Part shown: piece by piece, positions 46,363 through 57,995 of the stretch
Layout of the letters: the number at the start of each line of letters is the position of its first letter
Numbering within the stretch: position 1 is the stretch's first letter
From: Loripinus fragilis
Lineage: Eukaryota > Mollusca > Bivalvia > Lucinida > Lucinidae
NCBI GenBank assembly: GCA_964019695.1
Contig: OZ026522.1
Location: forward strand, 20,762,477-20,826,476
DNA: 64,000 bases
Direction of reading: 5' to 3'
Notes under the pieces: model-generated
Seen by the model: only the letters and a program-made list of their open reading frames with translations
What the model was told of the DNA's origin: nothing
The model's database searches: none
Translations under genes and position numbers: made by a program

Positions 46363-47376
46363 TACTGCTCAACAAGAGTTTAGCTCAGATAAATTAAAAT
46401 TGATTTTTATTTGAGCAAATGGGTTAAAGTTTTAAAATATATGCTGAAATGATGGTTTGATATGTGATAAAGTTGAGGAAAGCAATTGGTGTACTTTGAT
46501 TGGATTTCTACTTCGTCGTACATTACCTTAAAAAAGAGAGGGGTCAAAAACGTATTTCAACTGCATTATTGGCAATACAAAATTTATATAGCATCGGTTT
46601 ATAAAGTCCTTTGTTTTCCAGCTTGGTCGAATCAGCCATTCTGAAAAAATAAAAGGTCATCTCCATTGGGCATTTGAAGTAAAAGTTGTGTCTTGATAAC
46701 AACTAACGTCGTTGTGTTAATGACGCTTACAAGTCAAAACAGTACTGTTTTCGTTGTGTAGGCATGCTTAATAGAAAGGGTTTTTGTGTTTAAGAGGATG
46801 CCAAAAGAGAGACAATTAAGGGTAAGGCACGTTTATAAAATTTTGTCCCTGGGTATTGAATTCATAAAAAAAGTGACGTTAAGCTGAAGTTGAGGCTGAT
46901 TGTAGGCGGTAACGCTATCTAAAGATGACGTTTTCAAAGGATCAAATAACAATAATGATCTGAGTGCTTGTGCCACTCTAGAATCAAAAAGATTGCATGA
47001 CCGCTTGATTCAGTTCGCTGAATAGTCAAGAAGTGTAAAAATACCATTTTAATGTCATAATGGAACGGTAAAACGTGGCATAAACGGGTATCAAACTTTG
47101 ATGTTTTTAATGTTTTTCATCATTAAGAACCTTTTGCTTTACATTAGAATCAAAAATCTCAATTTCCGATGTAGACGTGTATCCTTTACATGCCCATGAC
47201 ATCAAATTTAACGTCAATCCACTGACGCCTTACCAGATTACCTTTTGTCTGGCGGACACGAAAAAACGTAAATTTCAAGATCCCCACACATGTTGATAAC
47301 ATCAAATAAAATGTTTCATGTTCATTCAAAGTGGGGCATCATATTAAGATCCGTGCTTAACTTTAGTTGAGCAGTA
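46363..47376. mobile_element. 1,014-bp TA-flanked element
   Basis: TA at 46361-46362 and 47377-47378. The ends TACTGCTCAAC and GTTGAGCAGTA are perfect over 11 bp and imperfect further in. The interior has no transposase. Tc1/mariner-type by target site. Confidence 0.7.
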
Positions 47377-48407
47377 TATGTACAATGAACGCTCCCATAT
47401 CAAGTGAGAGAACCCATCACACTCACTATACTAAGGGTTATTACCAATTCGAGTTAAAAGCAGTTGGTTGCAAATACTATTTAACCCATGGGTCAAACGT
47501 CATAACTCTCCTCCAAACTTATCAAATATTCGTTTGAATACATATTCTATAAAACAACTGTCCCACTAGGACTTTTCTTGTAAGTATCGGCGAAATATGG
47601 CACATTCAGGAGTACGCCCTATACTCTGATTTAAATGTGTCATTATTCTATGCGACTTAAGCGGATACTACGAGCTATCAGGGTTCGAGCTGTTGAGGTT
47701 TTACTCCATTACCACTTCTAAAAAAGCAAATAAAGCATACAAAATTGCTTCACGACATATAGTAGTTTGCTTTATTTTGACAATTCTAAATTAAGTGCGA
47801 TCATGTTCAAATTATTACTTTAAAGGTTAAAATGAGACGAAAAGTTATTCCATTTAGCGAAATTGGCACACATTTCCAAACTTTTTCTGTTGTTGATGGT
47901 GGCCTTGGGGTCGATGAAGTGTTTCTCTGTGGGTCTACACTATCTACAAATGCCCTCTTTTGGAAAAAAATCGCAAACATTGCGGGATATCCACCGATAG
48001 ATCAATTGAGGAGCTAATTTCGCCTTCCAAGTAAGGCTTGATATGCATTTTTTGAGATTTATGCGAAAAGTTGATAGCCTTTCTTCAGCAACGGAAATAA
48101 TTTGGAAACATGTACCACTTGATTATAGGGCTTCAAGGCCTCGTTCTTGGCGTAAATTAGATAAATTTGAAATAAGATGTACTCTTTTTGCCATTATATG
48201 TATTTGTGGTACATACACAAGTAATTGGCATTCTCCCTTACTTTTTCGCTGCCCCTCGCGCTCTATCGATATTCACTGAGTGACTCTAGGTTCATCTACA
48301 TGGATGAAATATATATAAATGCGAGTTCCAACAATCAAAAACAGTAAGTGATGAGATCAGGAAATACCAGAATCACAAACTGCAGACAAACCCATGACAC
48401 TACGAGA
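47377..48407. other. No gene recognised
   Basis: Two plus-strand open frames (47832-48017 and 48043-48279) carry no domain I recognise and have no splice or repeat support. Confidence 0.35.
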
Positions 48408-48600
48408 AAGAGCCACACAACCATCACTAGACACCAGGAAGACAAACCAAGCAAAGCAACCAGCTCTCTCCTCCCCCATTAAGATGAATGCAAAACTAGA
48501 TTGGACAAAAAGTTACGCACAACAAAACCTGCAAGAATTTGGACTCCCACAACTGGAGTAACAATCAACAACGAATCAACAACAACAGAACCACTGCCTT
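48408..48600 (+). repeat. Dispersed repeat, partner of 1-175
   Basis: Same orientation and order of blocks as 1-175. Confidence 0.5.
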
Positions 48601-49222
48601 AGAGAGGACAGCAGCCCAAGCCACCAGGAGGCTTAAATGCATTTTACTGGCACCAAATCTTCGCCCTAGATTCTGCTGTTGTTGAAGTACAAAATGTTCA
48701 GCTCGCATGGAGGCCTTCTAACTATTACAATGTATCATCATGGAGAAACACTCTAATTAAATAAACACACTATGATGAAAGAAAGAAAAGGGCTCACGAC
48801 TCAACTCACTGATATAGTCTGAGCTAAAGAAAACCCCAAGTTCAGCCATGTTGGGCCCAGCTACAGATAAGCATCAGGCACCAACCCATCAATTAAAGTT
48901 TAACGCCAGAGCCATCATTGGGTCTGAGGCCTGACCCATCGTGGTGCAATAAAAGAGGAAACCATAGCTAGAAACTCTAACTGGGTTTAAAAACAGGCGT
49001 GCAGCCCAATGTATATTCAACCTTTATATAACGTTTGATAATCTTTTTAACTGATCACTAAAATAATGATTTCCATATTATGCTGTCCAAATGCTCTGAC
49101 AATGTAAGTATCCTCCATTTCTGCAACTATCATTTTAAAAATGTCTCAGCTTTATTAAGATAGAATTTGATTTATTGATTACGATATAAACCAATAAGTA
49201 CATGTGAGTAATTCATATTTGT
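48601..49222. other. No gene seen
   Basis: No coding, RNA or repeat feature recognised. Confidence 0.4.
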
Positions 49223-49480
49223 CATGCACGGATCCACGGGACATTTTGCCAGGAGGGTCCCGACTGACAGAAAACAGCTATGAAAACGTTTTTGTTGTTG
49301 TCTTTTTTAGTCCTCAACTTATTTTACAGTTTTACAGAGGGTTTCCAATGTTTATTTCAAAGAAAACTATTTTGTTCCAAGATTTGAGAGGGGTCAAACA
49401 TTTTCCAGGGGTGGCCCAACTTTATCCAGGGTGGGGGGTACAAATGCTAATTTCTATAGAAACCCTTATAACTTGTTATT
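49223..49480 (-). mobile_element. MITE family 2, partial copy
   Basis: Starts CATGCACGGATCCACGGG. The interior (TTTTCCAGGGGTGG, GCTAATTTCTATAGAAACC) is the complement of 31895-31985. The right end is lost. Confidence 0.65.
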
Positions 49481-50643
49481 GCTCAGCTGCACAAACTGTT
49501 TTCATTATGGAACTAGCGGATTTAATATATAAAGTGTTGGTCAAATAAGGGAGAAATCACATAAGGCTGCACATGTGCTTGCTCTGATTATTGTATCAGT
49601 TGCCCATGTTCGAGCTTTAGATTATCTTATTATCAGTTCCTGTGTACATATTGTAAAAATCCTGAACTATTTCTTCGTGTTGTGAAAGAATTGAGCTTAT
49701 TGAAACGATCTAATGAAATAAGTAAAGGTGTATTTTTATCACTAGGGATGAGAAGTTAGAATTTTATGTGCATGGAATCTTATGAGCCTCATAATAAGCC
49801 CAATATTTTGTAGGGTCTGATCTGGGCCCAAACTGTTTGTAAAAGTTAGTCACGTGCTTATTCCACCACTGATATCAGCTGATAACTACACGTCATATAG
49901 GTAAACATGTGTGTATCAAGAATCAATCGACCTGTGTATTTTAGTACAACCACAGTTTACCTACAAGTATTATCTTTTCAAAAAAGCTGGCGGTCGTTTA
50001 GCCCTACCATTGTATGTATTCTTATATACTGCATGCTTCCATTTTGAACTTTTTGAGATTGTCCATGTACATTTGTTCTAATTTCTGATTATTAACGTCC
50101 GAGCTGTTACTTTTTTACCTTTTAACACATGCTTCCAGTGAGTACAGGTCTACTTTTTATGTGGCAGGATCTTAAGCACCCAGCTAAAGCACAACCATTT
50201 ATAGTCTATAGTGAACAAGATATGTTACTGTGTAACAGTAATCGAACTAGCATGCGACGCATTTATGGAAAGTTGTTTGACAACACTGGACGACCCATTT
50301 TTTACAATATTATTCTAAAACTGATGTCAATAATTAAGGTCACAGTGACTCCTCAACTGTATACGACACTCAATGACCACAAGATGCGTTCACATGGCCA
50401 ACCGTAACTAGTGTCTTCTGCTATGTGAGTTTGAAGCTATCAAAACGTTAGACTGCTACACAATCCACTATCAAAATTGAAGTACTTACGAGGTCGGTGT
50501 AGCAGTCTACAAAACACAAGCTTTTCGAAACCTGGAATACATTATTGAGAAAGCGCCTGCAGACTCGATAATTGTATAGAGAAAGGGTCTGAATTTCGGT
50601 GATTTGCTTTACTTCGTGGGCCTAAGGGCCAACACAATGACTA
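49481..50643. other. No gene seen; dispersed repeat
   Basis: 49971-50300 pairs with 31366-31560. A short inverted pair, GTTAGACTGCTACACAA / GTAGCAGTCTAC, lies at 50447-50510. Confidence 0.4.
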
Positions 50644-50733
50644 AGATGCTGCTTTTAAAATCTGAACGCACTCATGGCTAAAATAGAAATGACATACTCT
50701 TAAATGAAATGCAGCGAAGTACTAAATTATATA

Positions 50734-51782
50734 CTCAAACAAAAAAGAAACGTTCGATTTTCATGGTACTGTATCTTTCGATCCAGTTAAGATGTTGCAA
50801 CAAAAATAAAACCAAAATGTTTATCAAACGTCTGACACAAAAAAAATGATAATAACTTGATTTTATCTTCTGATCTTGAAGAGTTATTAAACCTAATGTG
50901 CACACAGCTTTTTCCATCATCATCAGGAAGTTAATCATCAAAACGTGACACATTTTACGTTAAATGACAACCAGAAGCGTCTGAAGATGAAAAAACATCT
51001 AAAAATCCCATGTATGCTTATTGAACGAGCGAAATTGCAGTTCCAAATCTTTCATTAAAATTACCTCCCTTTGAATTAAACAAATAACAATTTAAGAACT
51101 TTCAAATCTCCTTAACTTAACATCATTTTGGGACCGTTTTTGTTTTACTTTGTAGTGTTTGTTTATGAAAACAATTACACAATAGAGAAAGACAAAAACT
51201 ATGGCTGCTGTCGGGCATCAAAGGTTCACTAAATCTGTGTTTTAGACCCCACACCTTACTGCAAAATCATCAGAGAATTTCCATTATCAATTGTTTTGAT
51301 GCTGATCAGTCTTAATAAATGTTAAAATGCTTGTAATGATGAAAAACATCAAGTTTGTTCAATTTTGTTGATTACCATAATGTTGGACCAATAATGAATT
51401 TCAAAGTGTTTTCACGCACGCTCGTGATCGTTGTTTAGTGACGCCAGAGTATGTTACCGACTAATGGCTTTGGCTGTAAAAGCAATGCATACAACTAGCC
51501 AGCTCATCTTACTAGAGAGTTTGTTCAGTGATGTTTAAATGTGCTTAAATGGTTTCGGATTATGACGGACAGACAAGCTTTTGATGTTGTGACTTTTGAT
51601 TTTAAGGGTACTCGTTTTCGCTGCTTTGTCAGCGGCCACACTGATTATCAAATGGGTTACTTTTAGGTGCAAATCATTTCTAAATAATTAAAGTTTGTAA
51701 TGTGAAAATTTGAATGAAATGCGTTCATACATTTGGAACTGGCAGACATAAACGTCAAGCGGACATAACTTTATTGTTTGAG
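50734..51782. mobile_element. 1,049-bp TA-flanked element (copy B only)
   Basis: Ends CTCAAACAA and TTGTTTGAG, with TA at 50732-50733 and 51783-51784. The aligned region of copy A (3168-3190) reads through without it. No transposase frame. Confidence 0.8.
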
Positions 51783-51968
51783 TATATGTCTATATTTCAA
51801 GATCTGAAACCGGCGTGTAAGTAACGCAGGAAATTAATCTGACTTAATCACATATTTAGTCAATATTTGTTATAAAGTAAATCATTAAGTTGATCCGTGA
51901 AATGGTCAATGCGATCATTTTCAAAGGCACAGTCAGGAAAGTGGACAAGAAAACTGTTAGTAGGTCAT

Positions 51969-52070
51969 TGTTTATTTCTTTGATTTGATTCTTTACGTCC
52001 CATCAACAATCTTTCAGTTAAACAGGGACGGGTCTTCCTGGGTTGAACCAGTATTATGCTAGGATAAATG
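51969..52070 (-). mobile_element. SINE family 1, 5'-truncated
   Basis: Carries only the SINE body and tail (complement of TTTATCCTAGC...GGGACGTAAAGAATCAAATC). Flanked by an 11-bp duplication, TAGTAGGTCAT, at 51958-51968 and 52071-52081. Copy A has a single TAGTAGGTCAT at 4177-4187. Confidence 0.9.
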
Positions 52071-52080
52071 TAGTAGGTCA

Positions 52081-52178
52081 TAGATCAAATATAACAGTTT
52101 TAAAGAAATTAAATGGTTCACTCGCTGCGCTCGTTCCCACTTGATTATTTATAGTTATACGTGTAATATATGATCTAT
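52081..52178. repeat. Short palindromic repeat, duplicate of 4187-4282
   Basis: Same position relative to the lectin exon and same core (CACTCGCTGCGCTCG). Confidence 0.6.
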
Positions 52179-52219
52179 AACCTTTAATAATATTAAGTTA
52201 TACATGATCTTATTTCCAG

Positions 52220-52432
52220 CGATATCCAACTTAGCGCTTCACAAACCGACGCAACAGATATCAACTCAAAGCGAAGGCCCGTCTGAGAGAGCAGTGGATG
52301 GGAACAAAGATGGCAATTATGAAGCATCGCCTTGTACCCATACAAAAATTGGCAGTGGCAACTGGTGGATGGTGGACTTGGAGTCAACAAACGTTATATA
52401 TGAAGTCAGAATACACAATAGACTTCGTTTCG
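52220..52432 (+). CDS. F-type lectin domain, exon 1 (gene copy B)
   Basis: Same length, phase and splice signals (TTTCCAG, GTAAAC) as copy A's 4324-4536. It encodes ISNLALHKPTQQIS, AVDGNKDGN, PCTH and GNWWMVDL, closer to the canonical F-type lectin sequence than copy A (CTH and NWW retained). His of CTH to Arg of HNRL is again 26 residues; the Asp position is Arg. Against copy A, 14 of 71 codons differ and 13 of these change the amino acid, mostly in residues 15-43, the region before and around the CTH loop. With 54183-54398 it makes a complete domain. Expected to be secreted if the 40119 exon is its first exon. Confidence 0.83.
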
Positions 52433-52569
52433 GTAAACGTATTAGCTATACAGCAAAACCTCTTTAATTCAAACTTCGAATTTTCGAAATACTCGCTAAT
52501 TTGAAATTAATTTGGGACAAACTGGATTCAGGAAAAGGACCTTTTAATAAATGTCTATAATAACATATA

Positions 52570-52624
52570 TTTTGGATGCGTAAAAGAAACGCCTCTTTGA
52601 GACGTTTCTTTCACGCACCCAAAA
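52570..52624. repeat. Hairpin, duplicate of 4677-4731
   Basis: GATGCGTAAAAGAAACGCC pairs with GACGTTTCTTTCACGCA. Confidence 0.6.
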
Positions 52625-52680
52625 CTTGTTTGATAGGGAAACCTCCTGATAATAATCGTTTTGAATGGTATATACTTTAA

Positions 52681-53972
52681 AGTAAGTAAGGATGCAAAGA
52701 TCAGGAATCGATACAATCAAGTACCACACCTGACCCAGGATACCAATGGGAAAGTAACAAACTCACAGTTGGACACAACAAACGAGAGCCAAGAGGTCAG
52801 CCCTGTCCCAACAGGGACCTCAAGGCACACATAAACAGACGCTCACAAAGGCATAGCAAACACAAGACCGAAAAAAACATAAAAGATCCACAAAAGAAGT
52901 ACCGCCTTGGAACGGTCAGTAAAATATTTTACTGGAGGGCTTAAACCAGCTTCACAGCGCCGACCTCGCCCTTAATTTTGATGTGGTCCATGACATATTT
53001 GGGAAAATACAACAAACACGATAGCCAAGTGGTCAGCCCTTTCCCAGCAGGTGACCACAAGGCTACAAGGAACAGATACCACAGTACATCACACACCAAC
53101 ATGAGGCGTAACTAGCAAAAACGATCCACAAAAGAAGCACCGCCTTGGAACGGTCATTAAAAATACTTTTACTGGAGGGCTTAAACCGGTTTAACGGCGC
53201 CAACCTCACCCTTAATTCAGATGTGGATAAAGACACATAGATATTTGGTTTGCATGAAAGACCCCTAACTTGTCAATGCATCATCTCCCAGAACACACAA
53301 ATCAAGATATAACAAGGAGATGAAGCAAAGATAAGGACTCAACAGTAAATAAAACGGAATACCGGAGCAAAAGAAATCCAACAGGTAAACCCCGGTGGGC
53401 ACGACAAACTGCAATAGTATCAGGCCCCTACCATCTCATCAATCGATAACACTTTAAGTCGGAACCGTCATAAAGTCTGAAGTCCGACCCACCACCATGC
53501 AATTGAAGAGGAAAGCAAAGTTGCCAACGTGATCGGGTTGACCACCAAGCATGCAGTCTGTTGCAATACATTAATGTTATAGCCAATCTTTTTATAATGG
53601 GAATTAATTTTAATGAACTGCGCTGAAAAAATATTAGAGCCAACAATCCTCTTCAATTAATACACCAAGTCACCATAGAATTCAGGTTCCGAAAGTCCTT
53701 GGCGTAAGAGAGATTTAAGTCCTATTTGGAATTTAGATATCAAATAATAGTGTCGTCTATGAAATTTAGAAAAGATTTTCGAAGTTTATGATACCGATAG
53801 CCGTGTTTAAGAAGTTTCTGAGTTAACAATTTATTGCGAGTGTTGAAGTCAGCAAAATGGCTAGATGCTCTAGCAAAACGAATGAGTTGAGACATATTGA
53901 CTCCATAGGATGCAGAGCGAGGAACATCGCCATCTAAAAACGGGAAATTGACAATTTCAAATCAAAATCATC
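52681..53972 (-). mobile_element. LINE-X, antisense, 5'-truncated (copy B intron 1)
   Basis: On the minus strand it encodes part of a reverse transcriptase C-terminal region: FLDGDVPRSASYGV, SQLIRFARASSHFADFN, KLLKHGYRYHKLRK, then, after frameshifts, NNFSAQ-like and ACLVVNPIT sequence, followed by the same 3' untranslated region as 6265-7049 and a TTAC-type tail at 52681. It is longer at the 5' side than the nested copy. Copy A lacks it at the aligned position (about 4810). A possible 4-bp duplication, AAGT, is weak. Confidence 0.82.
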
Positions 53973-54182
53973 AAGTCTACCTCCCTATAATTGGAGCCAT
54001 TGATAATTCGAAATAAAATCTAAAGTCTCAATGATTTCGAACTTACGAGATTCGATATGCAATCAGTAACAATTTGACTCTGACGATGAAACTCTTATTC
54101 AATGAACATATACTGCATTTAAGTACATCCTGACTATTCTATTCAAGCGACCTGTCATTCTTCCAATCACACATACTTTCAG

Positions 54183-54398
54183 GACACAGACTCGTGGATT
54201 TGAACATTCTCGTTGGTAGAACCCAAGACAACTGGAAACTCTGTGATTATTATGCTGGTCCAGGGGGAGCTGGCGAGGAAGTTATTATCAAGTGTCTGCA
54301 ACCTCTAACAGGCAGATATGTTAAGATACAGAAAGTTGATGATACTGACTTTCTAACACTTTGTGAAGTTGAAGTGATGGGACGCGCAGGAGCACAAG
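54183..54398 (+). CDS. F-type lectin domain, exon 2 (gene copy B)
   Basis: Acceptor CTTTCAG, 216 bases, donor GTATAT. It encodes GHRLVDLNILVGRT, WKLCDYYAGPGG, IIKCLQPLTGRYVKIQ and LTLCEVEVMG, with all family cysteines present. The split first codon changes Glu (copy A) to Gly, next to the putative sugar-binding Arg. Only seven codons differ from copy A, so this half is better conserved than exon 1. A MITE begins at 54404, six bases into the intron. The donor GT and the next four bases survive, but the rest of the intron start now belongs to the element. Confidence 0.85.
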
Positions 54399-54403
54399 GT
54401 ATA

Positions 54404-54642
54404 TGAGCTGTGGCATGTGATTTCCAACAATGTGGCATTTTGACAAGTGTAGACTCAGACGAGCCTCTGCAGCAGCCTTTTAAGCTTAGAAACTCCAAAT
54501 GGTGTTCAGTCAGTAGCTTAACAATCATAGAATACTCAAGCGACTAGCAAAGGCTCTGATCAGGCTGCGCGTATGCGCAGGCTGATCTGAGGCTTTGCTG
54601 GTCGCACATACCACATTGTTGGAAATCTCATGCACTGGCTCA
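54404..54642 (-). mobile_element. MITE family 1 abutting a splice donor
   Basis: TGAGCTGTGGCATGTGATTT through CATGCACTGGCTCA, in antisense orientation to the other copies. The core CTGCGCGTATGCGCAGG is palindromic. Copy A has normal intron here. Confidence 0.85.
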
Positions 54643-55216
54643 ATTATGTTATGCCCCAACTTAAAAGCTCTTGGCTCGTCCATTTTTCCGTGCATCATAC
54701 ATATATTTATACTTTTAACACCTGTCTTGTTACATTATATATTGATAGCCCTTTAAAAAGTCGCTGTTCAAACATGCATACACATCTATCTAATTGGTTT
54801 AGATGCCTTAATTGTGGTTGGCATGAATCTTCGTCTAAGGCCATTCTTTGTGTGTGGTTGCAGCGAAGGCTATAACGAGACAGTATATTTATGCAGACTC
54901 GTCTAATCCGTCGTCGCTCACATACTTGCAATAATACTGGTGGTTTTAGTCTTCTTACAAGCAATGCAGCCAGCTTGATGAATTGTGCCACGTCGCGAGA
55001 AAACATGTCTTTGTGATCTCTGACGATAAAACGATAAAAGTTAAATAAATGCCAGAATTTTACACTTGGGTTATTCTTCTAACAAACCAATCAGACAAAA
55101 ATGGTGAAAATCAATGGTTTCAGATTTTGGCTCAAGAGTGGTCAAATTAGCCCCCTAATGCACGTAGCTCTTTGTTATGTTTCAGACCATTTACCAGTTG
55201 TTTATGTCTTTAACAG

Positions 55217-55446
55217 GAATATACAGCTTTACTCACGGGAAACAGAGCAATCCCCGGCCTGATCAGATGATTTCTCTTGATGTCAAAGACGAGTTCCAGT
55301 GTGCACTATTATGCATAGAGAACCCTGATTGTGAACATTTAAATTTCAAAGACCAGGGTTCCAGTAAAGTGTGTCAGTTGTTGCTTTATACGTTTGATGG
55401 AACACTTAATGAAGACGCTTCTGTCACTCACTATAGTTTACAATAG
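55217..55446 (+). CDS. PAN/apple domain exon (gene copy B), ends in a stop
   Basis: Acceptor TTTAACAG, phase 1. It encodes the same C-x3-C-x5-C pattern (CALLCIENPDC) with EHLNF and VCQLLLYTFDG as copy A. The codon AAG that ends copy A's exon is TAG here (55444-55446), and copy A's GTAAGC is GTTAGC. Copy B therefore either ends at this stop, losing the position where copy A could supply a final Cys, or is decaying. Sixteen codons differ by amino acid and three silently. No polyadenylation signal is obvious in the next 300 bases. If translated with 40119-40191, 52220-52432 and 54183-54398, the protein would be about 243 residues. Confidence 0.75.
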
Positions 55447-56059
55447 TGTTAGCAAATTTTTGAGCGTAAAATTATCAATTTTGTTTTAAATAAGTTTTGG
55501 GTGTTCCAAATAACCGTCTCATTGATAGGTAACGTGGTCAAATAGGCGGAGTTAAGTTTGTTTTGAATTCTTGGAGAAAAAATTATTAGTCTGTCACATG
55601 ACATTTCCTATGCTTCATCTTGTACTTTTGATGAAAACATGCAACTTCGCAATGACATACATTGGGGAATTAAGGGAGGGGATAAGTAGACACTGTAGAC
55701 CTGATGGGAGTATGATGGCTTGTACATACACATTCTCTGACATGACTGCATTTGCCTTGTTTATCATCTTTTTATGCATAATTACATGAGATATAAGGTT
55801 AAACAAAGTAAGTTTGCAGTCATGCCAGTATATCAGCCAATTTACACACTCAATATTACACTCAATTCTATATTTCTCTTAACCCTAAACTGTCACTTAA
55901 TCCATGCTTTTTTGATGCTTTCTTGGATGTTGGCTAGCACATCCAAAACACAAGATTTAATTCTGCCATGTCAACTGAGACCAACTTTACCTAGTTTAAG
56001 GCCAAGATCAAATGTCCAGTTTTGATGTTAATGCTTACTCACATTGCTTATCATAGCTT

Positions 56060-57065
56060 TAACTCTATGACTCACAATGTTGCTACTATGCTCTGGTGCT
56101 ATTCATCCCAACCCAGGGTCATCTTTTATTGCATCTTCTCTTAACTCTTCTACTTCTCATAATCATTCTAACAACTCTCTTTGATCTCTTAATCTTAGTC
56201 ATAATCTTTCATTTGTTTACTACAATGTACAAAGTATTCTTAATAAACTTGCGAACTGGAAGCTGAACTTTTGAATTTGATATTCTGGCTTTCACAGAGG
56301 CATGGTTAAATCATTCTGTCCAATCTGACGATTTAGTATTCCAAACGTTTCATAAACCTGAACGCAAAGATCGAAGGTCTGATCACTTTGGAGGATTACT
56401 ACTATATGTAAAGTCAGGAATTTTCTACAAGCGCAAGTGTGGCCTCGAAATCAACGGCAGATTCTACACAGGGCCTCGCAACATTCATTTGAATGTATGT
56501 ACAACCTACCAGAATCCTTCCCTAAGTCTCCTTCTCTTTGGCAGTTCAACACTATCATTTGAAGCAAACATTGCAATTCTGGAACAAGTTCACAAGTATA
56601 TACTTGACACAAAACTTTTTACCTAATCAAGCATCACGCTACCTTAGGGCGATATATACATATATACTACATATTTTCAGCCTTCCAATTGGTCTATGGT
56701 GTCTACTCTTATCCCCCACCCCTACCCCTGCCCCAAACCCACGTAATATTCCTAGCCTTTATGATGATGTTATCATTTTTTAATTATTGTATTTATTCAT
56801 TATGTTTTCACAGAACTGTATGTTTTATACTTTTCTTTTTCTTTTCTGTACTTGTAATATTTTTGTTTTCAAATGAATATCCACCGCTCAACATGCTAAA
56901 CTAATATTCAACTTCCGCTAAAGCATATTAAATACATCATGATATGGAAGAAGAACTATTTATAAAAAGCTTTTCTTTCGTTTTAATCCATTATATTGTT
57001 GACAGGTGTATGTTTGTATACTGTAATTATCTGTGTGTTATTTCAAATAAAATATGTTTAAACTA
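56060..57065 (+). mobile_element. LINE-Y, internally deleted (copy B)
   Basis: Duplicate of 23180-24165 with the same internal junction (CGGCAGATTCTACACAGGGC). The 2A-like motif has decayed to GAIHPNPGS. It ends near AATAAAATATG at 57047. Confidence 0.75.
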
Positions 57066-57509
57066 ACAGTATATACAACTGAATATTAGAGTAAAAGAAA
57101 TCCAACAGTTAAACCCGGTTGCCCTGAACACAGACACAACATAATGCCCTTACCCTCTTTCGAATGAAAGATATCATACTTGTTGAGGTAACATCTCCTA
57201 AACAAATACAAATTGGGATATAAAAAAGAGATGAAACATACGAGAAACTTTTTACCAATTTTAGATTCTAATTGGTTGATATTTCTTGTTCTAATCTCTG
57301 CTGATCGTATATAAGATAAAAATCTTAGGATAAATTTAGTGTAAACTTAGGTTAAATAACCACTTACAGAAAATTAACATTGTTGCCAGAGAAAATGTCT
57401 TATTGATCATGCATAATTCTGATCTTTAACATTACATGACTCCATTTTTAGCTATGTTAATGCAACAAATAAATCACCAATTAAACCAGAACATAGACTC
57501 TGTTTTAGA

Positions 57510-57578
57510 CTTGGTATCCTGGGTCAGGTGTGGTGCTTCATTGTATCGATTCCTGATCTTTGCCCTCTTTCTTACTTA
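57510..57578 (+). mobile_element. LINE-X tail (copy B)
   Basis: Duplicate of 25027-25085. Confidence 0.7.
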
Positions 57579-57995
57579 AAATCTATATCTTCTTCGTCTA
57601 CAATGTCATATCTCCTCACCCCATCCAACAAGAACTGGCTCTGAATCATTTATATCTCACCACTGTTTTTGTCCCATAAATATTGTCTGCGTATATTCAA
57701 ATGCATTTCATCCTGGAAGCAAGCACTATGAACGCGGGTCAGAATGCTCTCTCTCTCAAGCAGTCTGACCTGGTTTCATATTGTTTGCAATATAGGCTGC
57801 TAAAATATACACACAGATTAGATAGCAGATGAAGAAAAAATCGTGACCAATGATCTGAGTGGTTATAGCATTATCTGATAGAATGACGAGAGGAGGTAAT
57901 GGCGCTCCTCATTTAATAAAACACAGCCAAAAGATTTTTTATAATATTCAAAATAAGCGCTCACTGTCCTAATTTAATGAGCAGCAACTGATCGA

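Noticed and set aside
47832..48279. Two adjacent plus-strand open frames
   Set aside because: No domain recognised, different frames, no repeat or splice support.
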